NCBI RefSeq assembly: GCF_900497805.2 | Contig: NW_020948739.1 | Location: 8,977,420-9,041,419 of the forward strand | Origin: Vombatus ursinus | Lineage: Eukaryota > Chordata > Mammalia > Diprotodontia > Vombatidae | DNA: 64,000 bases | Direction of reading: 5' to 3' | Shown here: piece after piece, positions 33,113 through 42,164 of the stretch | Position numbering within the stretch: the first letter of the stretch is position 1 | Layout of the letters: each line of letters starts with the position of its first letter | Translations under genes and position numbers: made by a program | Notes under the pieces: model-generated | The model's input: only the letters and a program-made list of their open reading frames with translations | What the model was told of the DNA's origin: nothing | Database searches by the model: none

Positions 33113-33544
33113 TCAGGGTGAAAGTGCCCATACAGAACTATGCAACAGCTAGGACCAACTATACAACTTGGGGCGGGTTTCTTGACCTTATCAAAGTAGA
33201 GGCATTAAGACTTCCAAAAGACAAAAGCTTAGTTTAAACCTTGAAGACACAATGGGGTCAAATTTACATTATAGTCAACTAACTCCCTGAAAGCATTCTG
33301 GTATCTTTTGTTAGTAAGTGGTTTTATTGGAGACAATTCTTGAAAACTATTAGCAATACAAAACCATCTGATTCCAGGGGGCATTGTTAGAGGTTTCATT
33401 CTAGTGTCTGGAGGAGGTCGGGGAGATAAGACTTCCCCACACTCCCAATTTAAACTTTTCCTTGATTTGTTCAGTTTAGTCATTTTCCTTGATTGGAAGG
33501 TAATCTAAATTCTGAGAAAATATCTTAGAACTTGGAGGAAACTA
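33113..33544. other. Unassigned, with an open minus-strand frame
   Basis: The minus-strand ORF 33229-33483 (84 codons) contains 'ECGEVLSPRPPPDTRMKPL'. I recognise no family. Could be a fragment of an old mobile element. Confidence 0.35.
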
Positions 33545-33648
33545 AAATATTATTATTTATTTTTATAGTCTTTTTAAAAAAATTTAAGTTCCAAATTCTC
33601 TCCCTCTCTACAGCCCCTCTACCACCCATGGGAGAAAGCAAGTAATAT

Positions 33649-34229
33649 TGATACGGTTTAGGGATTCAGGGATGCTAGGACCCCAAAATCACAACACGCG
33701 AATCCTGCCCAAAAGAATTCGACCCAAGCCTTCTTTCAGCCAAAGACAAGGTTTATTAGAACATCCATCATATTGGGCAGACTCTTAAGGAGTCCAAACA
33801 TGAGTAAGCAGGGGCTAGATTATAAGAATCAGAGCCTTGGCTAGATTTTAGGAATCTGAGCAGTGCCTAGATTATAAGAATCCCAGCAGGGGCTAGATTT
33901 TAAGAATCCAAGCAGTGGCTAGATTATAAGAATCTAAGCATCTTAATGGAGACAAGATGGACCTAGGACCTAGGAGTGGCCAGTAAAATGGGGTGAACAG
34001 AACTTCTGGGACCTGGACCTCATGGCCAAGAGAGAATGGAGCCTAGCTAGGAGTAAGTGTGGAAAATGGCCAGGGGCCATAGGGAGGTAAAACAGTGGAG
34101 GGGAGATTGGGTGTAGCCACAATGAAAGGCCAGTTGATGGGATTATAGCCACAGGCAAATGCCAGAAATTTGACCAAGTGGGAAAGTCCAGGGTTTTTCC
34201 TTTCTGGGGCCCAGATCCCAACCCCATCA
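33649..34229 (-). mobile_element. Solo LTR, ERV1-like, family B, long form
   Basis: 581-bp LTR inside L1, reverse of the family seen at 31559. Near-matching 4-bp flanks (atat and ttat). The AATAAA signal on the minus strand lies at 33752-33757. Its extra length against the 439-bp relative is largely a five-unit tandem array. Solo; no internal viral sequence. Confidence 0.8.
33807..33936. repeat. Five 26-bp tandem repeats in the LTR
   Basis: Five consecutive units of exactly 26 bp starting at 33807, 33833, 33859, 33885 and 33911, each close to 'agcaggggctagattataag' + 'aatcnn'. They sit upstream of the poly(A) signal on the LTR's own strand. Confidence 0.95.
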
Positions 34230-35065
34230 TTATGATATCAGTTATACATGTGAAACCATGCAAAACATATTTCCATATTAGCCATGTCACAAAGAAACAA
34301 GAAAAATAAAGTGAGAAAATTTTACATTAATATGTACTAAGAGTTCATTAGTTCTCTTTGGAGGTAGACAGCATTTCTCATCAAGAGTACTTTGGAATTG
34401 TCCTTAATCATTGTATGGATTAGCCTAACTAAATCTTTCAAAGTTGATTATCATTACAACATTGCTGCTACTGTGCACAGTGATCTCCTGGTTCTGCTCA
34501 CTTCACTTTGCATCAGTTTGTATAGGTCTAGCCATGTTTTTCTGAAAACATCCCCCTTGTCATTTCCTATAGTAGAATAGTACTTCATCACAATAATATA
34601 CCACAACTTGTTCATCCATTCCCCATTTGATGAGTGCCTCCTCAATTTCTACTTCTTTGACACCAAAAAAGGACTGCTATAAATATTTTTGTATGTGTAG
34701 GTCCTTTCTCTCTTTATTTGATCTCTTTGGGATACAGATCTAGTAACAGTATTGCTAGGTCAAAAGTTATGGTAGATTTTATAGCCCTTTGGGAATAGTT
34801 CCAAATTATTCTCCAGAATGATTGTTCCAGTTTACAACTCCATCAACAATTCATTAGTGTACCTATTTTCCCTCATTTCTTCCAGCATTGTCATTTTTGA
34901 TAGGTGTAAAGTGTACCTCAGAGTTGTTTCAATTTGCATTTCTCTAATCAATAATAATTTAGAGCATTTTTCATATGACTACAGATAGCTTTGACTTATT
35001 CTTCTGAAAGCTGCCTATTCATATACTTTGACCATTTATCAATTGGAGAATGATCCCATTAATTA

Positions 35066-35434
35066 AATTTTGAGGACAATTTGAATACCTCTTAAGGAAA
35101 AAAATAGCCTAACTTGTGGGGGAGGGAGAGGAATGTTTAGAATATTGCTTTCATCCACTATACAGTTAAAACAACTCAATTCTGACCTATTCAAATAAGT
35201 TATTGATAACACAAAATGAATGCACAGAAAAAAAGGATATGGAAACAGACTAGTGATTTCATACAGAAATTTGCCATTTCAAAGAGACCAGAAGAACCTA
35301 AAAAGTGCTTTAGTTTATTTATTTTATATGAACCCCTGCTTCACTTTCCAAGCAGAGAGTTATGGCAGCCAAAAGCAATGTAAATTCATTTGCAGAATGT
35401 TGTGGAGCAGGATGATGAAGGCATGAAATAGAAG
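35066..35434. other. Unassigned
   Basis: A 68-codon + strand ORF (35220-35426) has no recognisable domain; adjoins RTE sequence. Confidence 0.35.
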
Positions 35435-35845
35435 GATATATGCTATTTCACCACGGTCATGGAAGAGGTCCAGTGAAGAGTGCCAGTTAAAGAGGAATCC
35501 CCTGTGGAGATTCATTTACCGTATGGATGGGAGGGTCATCTTTGTATATGACATTGCACTAGTTTCTTTAAGTTCTAGATAGAACATTTTAGAGTCTCCT
35601 AGAAGAGATCCATAAGCACTCAGAAGAGTTAGTCCTATCCAACTGAACAGGATAACAATAACAACAAGAAGAAACCCTTATTAAGTGCCTACTATGTGCC
35701 AGGCATTGTCTTAAGCACTGGGAATACAAATACAAGCAGAAAGAGGGTTAATTCCTTCCTTCAAGGAGTTTGCACTCTAATGGGGGAAAACAGCGCATAA
35801 AAGGGAGCTGAAGGGGATAGGGGAGAGAAATAGATGAAGGTACTC

Positions 35846-35917
35846 AGTGTGGAGGCATCTTAGAAAAAGTCCTAAAGAATCAGAAATGTAAGTTAGAAAT
35901 GAAGATGCCTCCACACT
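35846..35917. repeat. 16-bp perfect hairpin, 72 bases
   Basis: Arms 'agtgtggaggcatctt' (35846-35861) and its exact complement (35902-35917), loop 40 bases. It abuts the start of repeat A. Confidence 0.92.
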
Positions 35918-36045
35918 CATTTACAAAAGAAGGTCAGTTATATTTCAGTTTCTTTAGTTTGATGAATATAAATGATGTTCTTTATGATTGAGTATTCAGT
36001 AACAAAAGATAAAAATAAATAAATAGATAGATAGATAGATAAAAT
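35916..36045 (+). repeat. Unidentified retroposon-like repeat, copy A
   Basis: About 85 bp ('ctcatttacaaaagaaggtc' ... 'gattgagtattcagtaa') followed by an A-rich, 'aaataaataaatagatag' tail. Same block occurs reversed at 37698-37785 (copy B) and 38416-38500 (copy C). The tail suggests the 3' end of a LINE or SINE. Confidence 0.8.
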
Positions 36046-36740
36046 GGAGGATCCAGGAGGAACCAGCCAATCAGAGGGAGAGGTTACAAGAATGGAGGGC
36101 ACTTAGTGTGTGAAGTCTAGGAGAAGAATGAGTTTGCAGAGTGACAAGGTTTCTAAGGAATTGTAGAGTATTAAAGCTTAGAGAGGAATCAAGGGAAAAA
36201 ATAAACCTAAATGAATAAAGAATTGCCTGCTGTCCAGATTATGACATGCAGTTAGATGGACAGCCTATAGAGTTTGTCTATTAGCATGTATGTTTTAGAC
36301 AGGGAGTATAAATGGACAACCACTTGGACCCAAAATTTAATAGGAAGAGAGTGAGTCCAATTGTCTTCAGGAAGCTGCAGAGATCTTTTAATGACCCCAC
36401 AATTTCTTCAGAAACAAAGGCTTATCTTTTTAATATTAGTATATTTTCAAAAAGTGTTTATTCAGCATCTAGTATGTATTGGACACTGGGCTAAGCTCTT
36501 TAGAAATACTGTCTCATTTTATCAATATTTTGCCAGTCTTGTACGTCTTTGAGTCGTGGACTATAGTCTCTGAAGAATTAAAAATGAGCATCGCTCCCAG
36601 AGCCATAGAGAGGTACATGACTAATGTGAGCAGATTGCAATATATAAACAATAAGTAACTAAATAACTGGAAGAGAGGGCACTCTCAGAGAAAAAGAAGA
36701 TGGGATGGTCATGGGGCATGTGATAACATAAACAGCCCCT

Positions 36741-37034
36741 CTACTACTTTACTGCTATCCTCTTGATGTTAGGAGAAAGCAATGAAGGTCCCACCCATTG
36801 GGCAGACATTCCCCATTCCCTCCCTGCCACATTGCCCCCTGCTCACTGCCCCCAGAAAGTAACGGGAAGACATGAAATAGTGTTGCAAAAGATAGGCAGG
36901 TATGGATGGGTTTCAATCTCTGTTGTTGGAGTGAATGTACAGATCAACGTAGCCATAAATCCATTTGAGTATTTGAATATTTCTCTATTGAGAAGAATTT
37001 TGTCAATGAAAAGGATAGAATGAAAATTAGGAGG
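36741..37034. other. Unassigned
   Basis: C-rich centre then AT-rich; no feature recognised. May hold more RTE 3' sequence. Confidence 0.35.
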
Positions 37035-37650
37035 TAATTTTATATTGACCTAAGGGGAAGATAGTAACAGAGAGCCTAGCTGCTCTAAATTCAAGTCACT
37101 TGGTATAGGCTAATCCTATCATACCGAAAAAATTTGCAGATGGATGACAAAGATCACAACTGGTGATTTTCGAAAAGTGAGATATGCTACAGGTCTGGAG
37201 ACTAACAAATGTTGTCTTAATTTTAAAAAAGGAGGAAAGGTCAAATTATTTAGACTGAGACTTTATGGTTATCTATGGAAAAGAGATAGAGTAGACTACT
37301 TAAAGGGACGGTGTGTGTGCACTTAGAAAGGGAAGATGTGATCATGTGTGAGCGTGGGTTCATTAAAAGTAAGTCTTCCCAGACTATCATTTGAAGTGCT
37401 ATCATGTAGATTTAAGCAGGGCATTTGACAACATTTTTCACAACATCTTTCACAATAATCTTGTGGACTAGATGGTGATCTGTGGGCTGGATTTAGAACA
37501 GTTCAATTTGTCACTGGCTGACCAAGTCAAAGCTAGAAAGTGTTGATTAGTAGATTGATGCCAACCTGGAAGGTGATCTCTATTCTTGACAGGGGTCTGT
37601 CCATAGACCTGTTTAGCACATTTCATTAGAATGTGCAGCACCCATGGATT
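37035..37650 (+). mobile_element. L3/CR1 LINE, ORF2 RT region
   Basis: Around 37380-37480 'atttaagcagggcatttgac' and 'aatcttgtggactagatgg' match the L3/CR1 'DFSKAFDxVSHxILVDKM' coding sequence. Very broken frame. Confidence 0.65.
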
Positions 37651-37800
37651 TTTATTTTATTTTATTATTTTATTTATTTTAATTTTATTTTTTATTGCTG
37701 AATACTCAATCATAAAGAACATCATTTATATTCATCAAACAAACTAACGAAACTAAAATATAACTGAACTTCTTTTGTAAATGAGCAATCCACCATCATG
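37640..37800 (-). repeat. Unidentified repeat, copy B, with (ATTTT)n tail
   Basis: T-rich tail 37640-37697, then the block 37698-37785 that is the reverse complement of copy A. Homology with copy C continues to about 37800. Confidence 0.8.
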
Positions 37801-38039
37801 TAGAAAACACAAACGTAAATATCAGGCCCGAATACCCATATTTTTTTTTTGACACATTAGGGTGTGCCTGCGTACAACTAGCACACTGTGTACATACACC
37901 TGTTGTACTGTCTTTGCCCCTATTCTGTTAGACATTTTTTGAAATGATTTAAAGGAAGACAAGTTCAATTCAATAACCATTTACTAAGAACCAGTGATGT
38001 ACCATTTACATAATAGTTGAACTGATACAGACCAGTCAC

Positions 38040-38415
38040 AAACTCTTTTAGAACTTAAAGCATTCCTCTGCCTGCCCTATTCTTGACTTTCTCTTGACTA
38101 TAAAAACATGCCCCCTTACCACTACCTTATCTTAGTACTTCCCTCAGCATAGAACTTTCCTTAACAAGGTCATCTCCCCTTCTCCCATTGGTGAATTCCT
38201 CCTGCAGCCCCCATTTTGTGGAGAGGCCCAGGCCAATCTGCTTTCATTCCTTTTCCAGCCTTTTTTTTATTTGTTCTAGACTTTAAAACCATGCCCCATG
38301 GTTTTCATCAACTCATGTCCCTCAACTCTTTTCACCTCAGTTTTATGTATTTTCTTCCTCCATTAGAAGGGCTTAGCACTGTGCAGGGCACACAGTAAGC
38401 ATTTAATAAATGTTT
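38040..38415 (+). mobile_element. L2 LINE 3' end
   Basis: 'ttctcccattggtgaattcc', 'tagcactgtgcagggcacac', 'agcatttaataaatgttt'. Confidence 0.65.
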
Positions 38416-38500
38416 AATAAAGAACATTATTTATATTCATCAAACTAAAGAAACTAAAACATAGCTAAACTTATTTTGGAAGTGAACAATTCACCATGAC
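38416..38500 (-). repeat. Unidentified repeat, copy C
   Basis: 'ataaagaacattatttatat' + 'tcatcaaac', then 'ctaaacttattttggaagtg'. Lacks the tail part seen in copies A and B and joins directly to the L2 end. Confidence 0.75.
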
Positions 38501-38546
38501 TTAAAAAAATTGTTTCCTTTTTTTCTAAAAGAATTGGCTTGCTAGG

Positions 38547-38740
38547 TCAGTCAATAAACATTTATTAAGCACCTACTATGTGTGAGGCACTGGGCTGAGC
38601 ACTAGAGATACAAAGAAAGGTAAAAGACAGTCACTACCCTTGAGTTGCTTACAATCTAATAGGGGAAAACAATATTAAAATAAATATGTAAATCAAACTA
38701 TACCCAGAAATCCAAAACAAGCTAGTACCACGTTTTAGCA
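38547..38740 (-). mobile_element. L2 LINE 3' end
   Basis: 'tcaataaacatttattaagc', 'agacagtcactacccttgag', 'ttgcttacaatctaatagg'. Confidence 0.85.
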
Positions 38741-38875
38741 GGGAGATTGAAAGTCAGAATACATTCAGAAAAAAAAAGTGTTCATGATGATAATCAATTG
38801 GAACATATTATATGAAAATCAATTGAAGGAAATGAATACATTTAGTTTAAAGAAAGTTAGAATTAGGGGGCGTTA

Positions 38876-39108
38876 ATTGTTGTAGTGTCATTTCAGTCAT
38901 ATCTGACTCTTTGTGACCCCTTTTGGGGTTTTCTTGGCAAAGATACTAGAGTGGTTTGCCATTTCCTTCTCCAGTTCATTTTACAGATGGGGAAACTGAG
39001 ACAAACAGGGTAAAATGACTTGCCCAGGTTCCCACAGCTAGCATGTGTTTGATGCCAGATTTGAACTGAGGAAGATGAGTCCTCCTGACTCCAGGACCAG
39101 CACTCTTT
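38876..39108 (-). mobile_element. CORE-SINE, RTE-tailed form
   Basis: Reverse: 'tgttgtagtgtcatttcagt', 'ttcttggcaaagatactaga', core, 'gaggaagatgagtcctcct'. The right end stops near 'ccagcactct' without the SINE head. Confidence 0.92.
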
Positions 39109-39117
39109 TTTTTTGCC

Positions 39118-39247
39118 TTTTCTTTTTCAGTTCATTTGACAGATGAGGAACTGAGGCAAATAGGGTTAAATGACTTGACCAGGGTCACACAGCTAATAAG
39201 TGTCTGAGGCTGGATTTAAAATTAGGAACTGCACCACCCAGCTGCCA
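39118..39247 (-). mobile_element. CORE-SINE, partial
   Basis: 'acagatgaggaactgaggca', 'gaccagggtcacacagctaa', then a shortened head 'gcaccacccagctgcc'. Lies directly after the previous SINE in the same orientation. Confidence 0.88.
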
Positions 39248-39249
39248 TA

Positions 39250-39445
39250 AGGGGAGAGAATACCTGTCTTCAAATTTTTCCAGAACAAGATCAGGAGAGA
39301 AGAAATAGTTTGACCTCAGAAGAAAGAGCAGAGGCCAAGAGCATGGAAGTTACAGGGAGGTAGATTTCCATTCAGTTTAAGAAATGGCTTTCTAACCAAT
39401 TAGAGAGATTGGGCGCTTCCCACAGTCCTGGAAGTGTTTAAGTTG
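39250..39445 (+). mobile_element. L3/CR1 LINE, 3' region
   Basis: 'gaggccaagagcatggaagt', 'aagaaatggctttctaacca' match the L3 3' end. Confidence 0.6.
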
Positions 39446-40243
39446 AAGTTGTATTTTCTTTAATTCTGTCCAATAAACACAAAGTCACTCTGGGGTACGA
39501 TCTACAATGCTAGCTGCTCATAAGGGAAACGGCAGCACTTAGAGGTCTCTGCCCTTGTGGTGTTTATGGTCTATTATGAAAGTGTGACACCTATACAAAT
39601 AACTATATTTGTTCTGACACCTCAGTGAAACTATGCTGTTGGTTTTGTTTCCCTGGTGCAGATCGCCTTCTCATCCTGAATGATACTTGTAGTTTCTTTC
39701 AGACATCGAGCATTCTGGGAAAGGGGGACCAGCTGTATCCCAGAGGTTGCAGAGGCATGCAGCTGCTTACGATTTCCCAGGTATATTTAAGGGTATCAGA
39801 AAATAGCCTTAGGGCTGCTGTTGGTTGTTGGTGGTTAGAAGCTGGCTGGCTTGTGGGGAGGGAAGGAAAGAGTGGGGACTGAAAGCTGGCACTTGTGGCT
39901 AGAGGGACTTGAGGCAGTGTGTGGAGAGAGAGAACAGACGTGGAAGTGAGAATTGGTTTGGTATAAGTGGTGGACGATCGATCGACTGAAGAGCCTGGAG
40001 AGGAAGACAGAATGTGGGATTCGGTGGTTGTACACGTGACCCAGGAAGCCGATCTCAGAGGGAGTGCAGAATTGAATTGAATACTGATCTTAGGGAGAGA
40101 ATATAATGTGGGGAGGGTGAGTCAGGGAGGTGGTGACCCGCTCCTGGTGTTCCTCTTCCCCTGTGCAGCATATACCATGAAGATAGCAGCAATGATGAAG
40201 CCGGAAGGCCATCTCCTACAATGTGTCTGATTGTGGTCAGATG
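39446..40243. other. Repeat-poor stretch with exon-like segment 39703-39780
   Basis: I recognise no transposon. The 78-base segment 39703-39780 has an acceptor-like 5' edge ('agtttctttcag/acatcg') and a donor-like 3' edge ('ttcccag/gtatat'). It is open on the + strand in all 26 codons of the frame that begins at 39625. No protein family is recognised and there is no neighbouring exon, so this stays a candidate only. Confidence 0.3.
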
Positions 40244-40440
40244 GCGATAGGGTCATAGGTCTGAAGCTAGAGGGGAACTTAGAGCCCCAGCAGTCCAACT
40301 CCTTCATTTTACAAATGAGCAAACTGAGGTCCAGTGAGGTCGTGACTTGCCCAAAACCACACATATAGTAAATTGTAGGCCAGGATTAGAATTCGAGTCC
40401 TTTGACTCCAATTTCAGTGGTTTACCCACTATATTATACA
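40244..40440 (-). mobile_element. MIR/THER SINE
   Basis: 'tccttcattttacaaatgag', 'gtgacttgcccaaaaccaca', 'gaattcgagtcctttgactc'. Confidence 0.85.
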
Positions 40441-40751
40441 TGTATTTCCTTTAAAAATTTTATCTTTCTTCAATTAACAAGTATTGATTTCTCTCCCTAC
40501 CATAGCCTCCAGCCCTCTCCCTACAAAAACAAAAACAAAAGCAAAAAAACAACAATAGAAAAACAAAACCCTTCAAACAAATATACACCAACAAGCAAAA
40601 CATATTCCCACGCTGGCCATGTCCAAAAATGTATGTATCGTTCTGTGTTTTGAATCTATGGGCTCTTGGTCAGAAGGTGAATAGCAGAACTGAATTATGG
40701 CTGGTCATTATGTCAGAGTCGTTATGTCTTTCCAAGTTGATTGTTATTACA

Positions 40752-40997
40752 GTGAACAGCCAGGTGGCACAGCGGGTGGAGCGTTGAGCTGGGAACCAGG
40801 CAGACATCTTCCTAATTTCAAATCCAGCCTCAGACACTAGCTGTGTGACCTTGGTCAAGTCACTTAACCCTGTTTGGCTCAGTTTCCTCATCTGTCAAAT
40901 GAACTGGAGAAGGAAATGGCAAACCACTCCAGTATCTTTGCCAAGAAAACCCCCAATGGGGTCATGAAGAGTCGGACATGACTAAACAACAACAAAA
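40752..40997 (+). mobile_element. CORE-SINE, RTE-tailed form, inside L1
   Basis: Head 'agccaggtggcacagcgggt', core, tail 'ggaaatggcaaaccactcca' to 'catgaagagtcggacatgac'. 9-bp TSD 'gttattaca' / 'gtcattaca' at 40743-40751 and 40998-41006. Confidence 0.95.
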
Positions 40998-41035
40998 GTC
41001 ATTACAATATTGTTGTCCTGGTTCTGCTCTCTTTC

Positions 41036-41621
41036 CTAATTGGAGAAAAACCATTATACACAGTAAGAAAGGAAAAGTCATTAACTTAAACTCTGTGAAA
41101 GGTAGAAGTTGGGACAAAGTGACCTGTTAAAAAAACCATAACTTAGATACTAAATAATAACTCAGATACTGAGTCATAACTTAGATACTGTGACCAGTAC
41201 ATGACCAGCACCCAACCTTGAGAGCCTGAGTATTTACCCAACAGCACTGGGTAAATGCCTAGATATCTGGGAACTAGGTTCAATGCTAAGTATAAACTAA
41301 AATATTAGCCAAAATATTAACTAAGCAGCAAAACCTCAAATATCCACCAATTCGCAGTAAATCACCCTATGGTTCCTCCTCTCTTTGTCGGATTTCTATA
41401 ATTATCATTTTGGAGGTCTTCATGGGGATCTCATCCGTAGTCTGGCCACCACCCCAAACTGATGACTATCAAACTGCTGGCAGGGATCCATCATATTGTC
41501 CCAATGTAAGTACTCAATTAGCTCCTTGGACTCTTCCTTTGGTATCAAACTTGTCCCCCTATTTTGGGAATGAAGTACAGAGTTCCCTAGGTGGGAGAAT
41601 TCCAGACTATATAGCAGGTTT
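41036..41621. other. Unidentified 590-bp insertion in L1
   Basis: Non-L1 sequence between two L1 segments that join across it. Contains three tandem variants of 'taacttagatact' (about 41140-41190). A minus-strand open frame (41420-41656) includes 'EESKELIEYLHWDNMMD'. No poly(A), LTR ends or family recognised. Confidence 0.6.
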
Positions 41622-41792
41622 CTCTGAAATTGTCCTTTTATCATTCCTTTTGGCAAGATAATATTCCATTATATTCATATGCCATAATTTGGTATTCCTT
41701 AATAGATGGGCATTCCCTTATTCTCCAGTTCTTTGTTGCCACAAAAAGAGCCACTATAAATATTTTTGTATATATAAGTCCTTTTGTGTTCT

Positions 41793-41944
41793 TCATTTTT
41801 CTTTTTTTTTTTGGTGAGGCAATCAGGGTTAAGTGACTTGTCCAGGGTCACACAGCTAGGAAGTGTCAAGTGTATAAGGTCACTTTTGAACTCAGATCCT
41901 CCTGACTCTAGGGCCAGTACTCTATCCACTGCGCCACCTAGCCA
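41793..41944 (-). mobile_element. CORE-SINE, short form, inside L1
   Basis: T-tract, 'gaggcaatcagggttaagtg', core, 'cactgcgccacctagccac'. Confidence 0.93.
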
Positions 41945-42164
41945 CCTTGAGCATATATAGTCTTAATAATAGTATTGCTAGGTTAAAGTATACACAGTTT
42001 TAATGACCTTCTAAGGATAATTCTAAAGTACTTTGCAGAATGACTGGATCATTTCTAGGTCTATTGACATGTGTTCATATTCTGAGTTTCTCCTAGATTC
42101 TTTCGGAACATAGTGCTCAATGGAGTGAGGATGACCTGAGGCAAGGGATGTGATATCTTTCCAT

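Larger units (their letters stand above)
33545..35065 (-). mobile_element. L1, 3'UTR to ORF2, split by an LTR
   Basis: Reverse L1: 'gcaaaacatatttccatatt' and 'ttctgctcacttcactttgc', through 'gatgagtgcctcctcaattt' to 'tttgaccatttatcaattgg'. Target sequence around the LTR at 33649-34229 joins into continuous L1. Frame heavily broken. Confidence 0.88.
35650..36220 (-). mobile_element. L2-like element inside RTE
   Basis: 'ttattaagtgcctactatgt' then 'caaggagtttgcactctaat'; resumes at 36050 with 'aggaaccagccaatcagagg', as in the L2 at 52992-53420. Interrupted by repeat A (35916-36045). Confidence 0.7.
35435..36740 (+). mobile_element. RTE (BovB-clade) LINE, second copy, broken
   Basis: Near 35520-35640: 'RMDGRVIFVYDIALVSLSS', equivalent to the RTE '(F)ADDIVLVSxSS' catalytic block with Tyr in place of Ala/Asp. 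At 36236-36430: 'MQLDGQPIEFV' and 'MDNHLDPKFNRKRVS', close to the 'MDNxLDPExNRR' region. At 36580-36720 the C-terminal part ('gccatagagaggtacatgac'). An L2-like insertion occupies 35650-36220. Confidence 0.8.
40445..42050 (-). mobile_element. L1, 3'UTR to ORF2, carrying three insertions
   Basis: Reverse L1 pieces at 40445-40751 ('caagcaaaacatattcccac'), 41007-41035 ('gtcctggttctgctctcttt'), 41622-41790 ('ctgaaattgtccttttatca') and 41945-42050. Insertions: SINE 40752-40997, an unidentified 590-bp block 41036-41621, SINE 41793-41944. Confidence 0.85.

Noticed and set aside
33807-33936. Regular 26-bp repeats as a CRISPR-like array
   Set aside because: Units are directly adjacent without spacers, lie inside an LTR, and the genome is vertebrate.
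31559-34229. The two related LTRs as the ends of one provirus
   Set aside because: They are in opposite orientation, differ in length, have separate target flanks, and no viral internal sequence lies between them.
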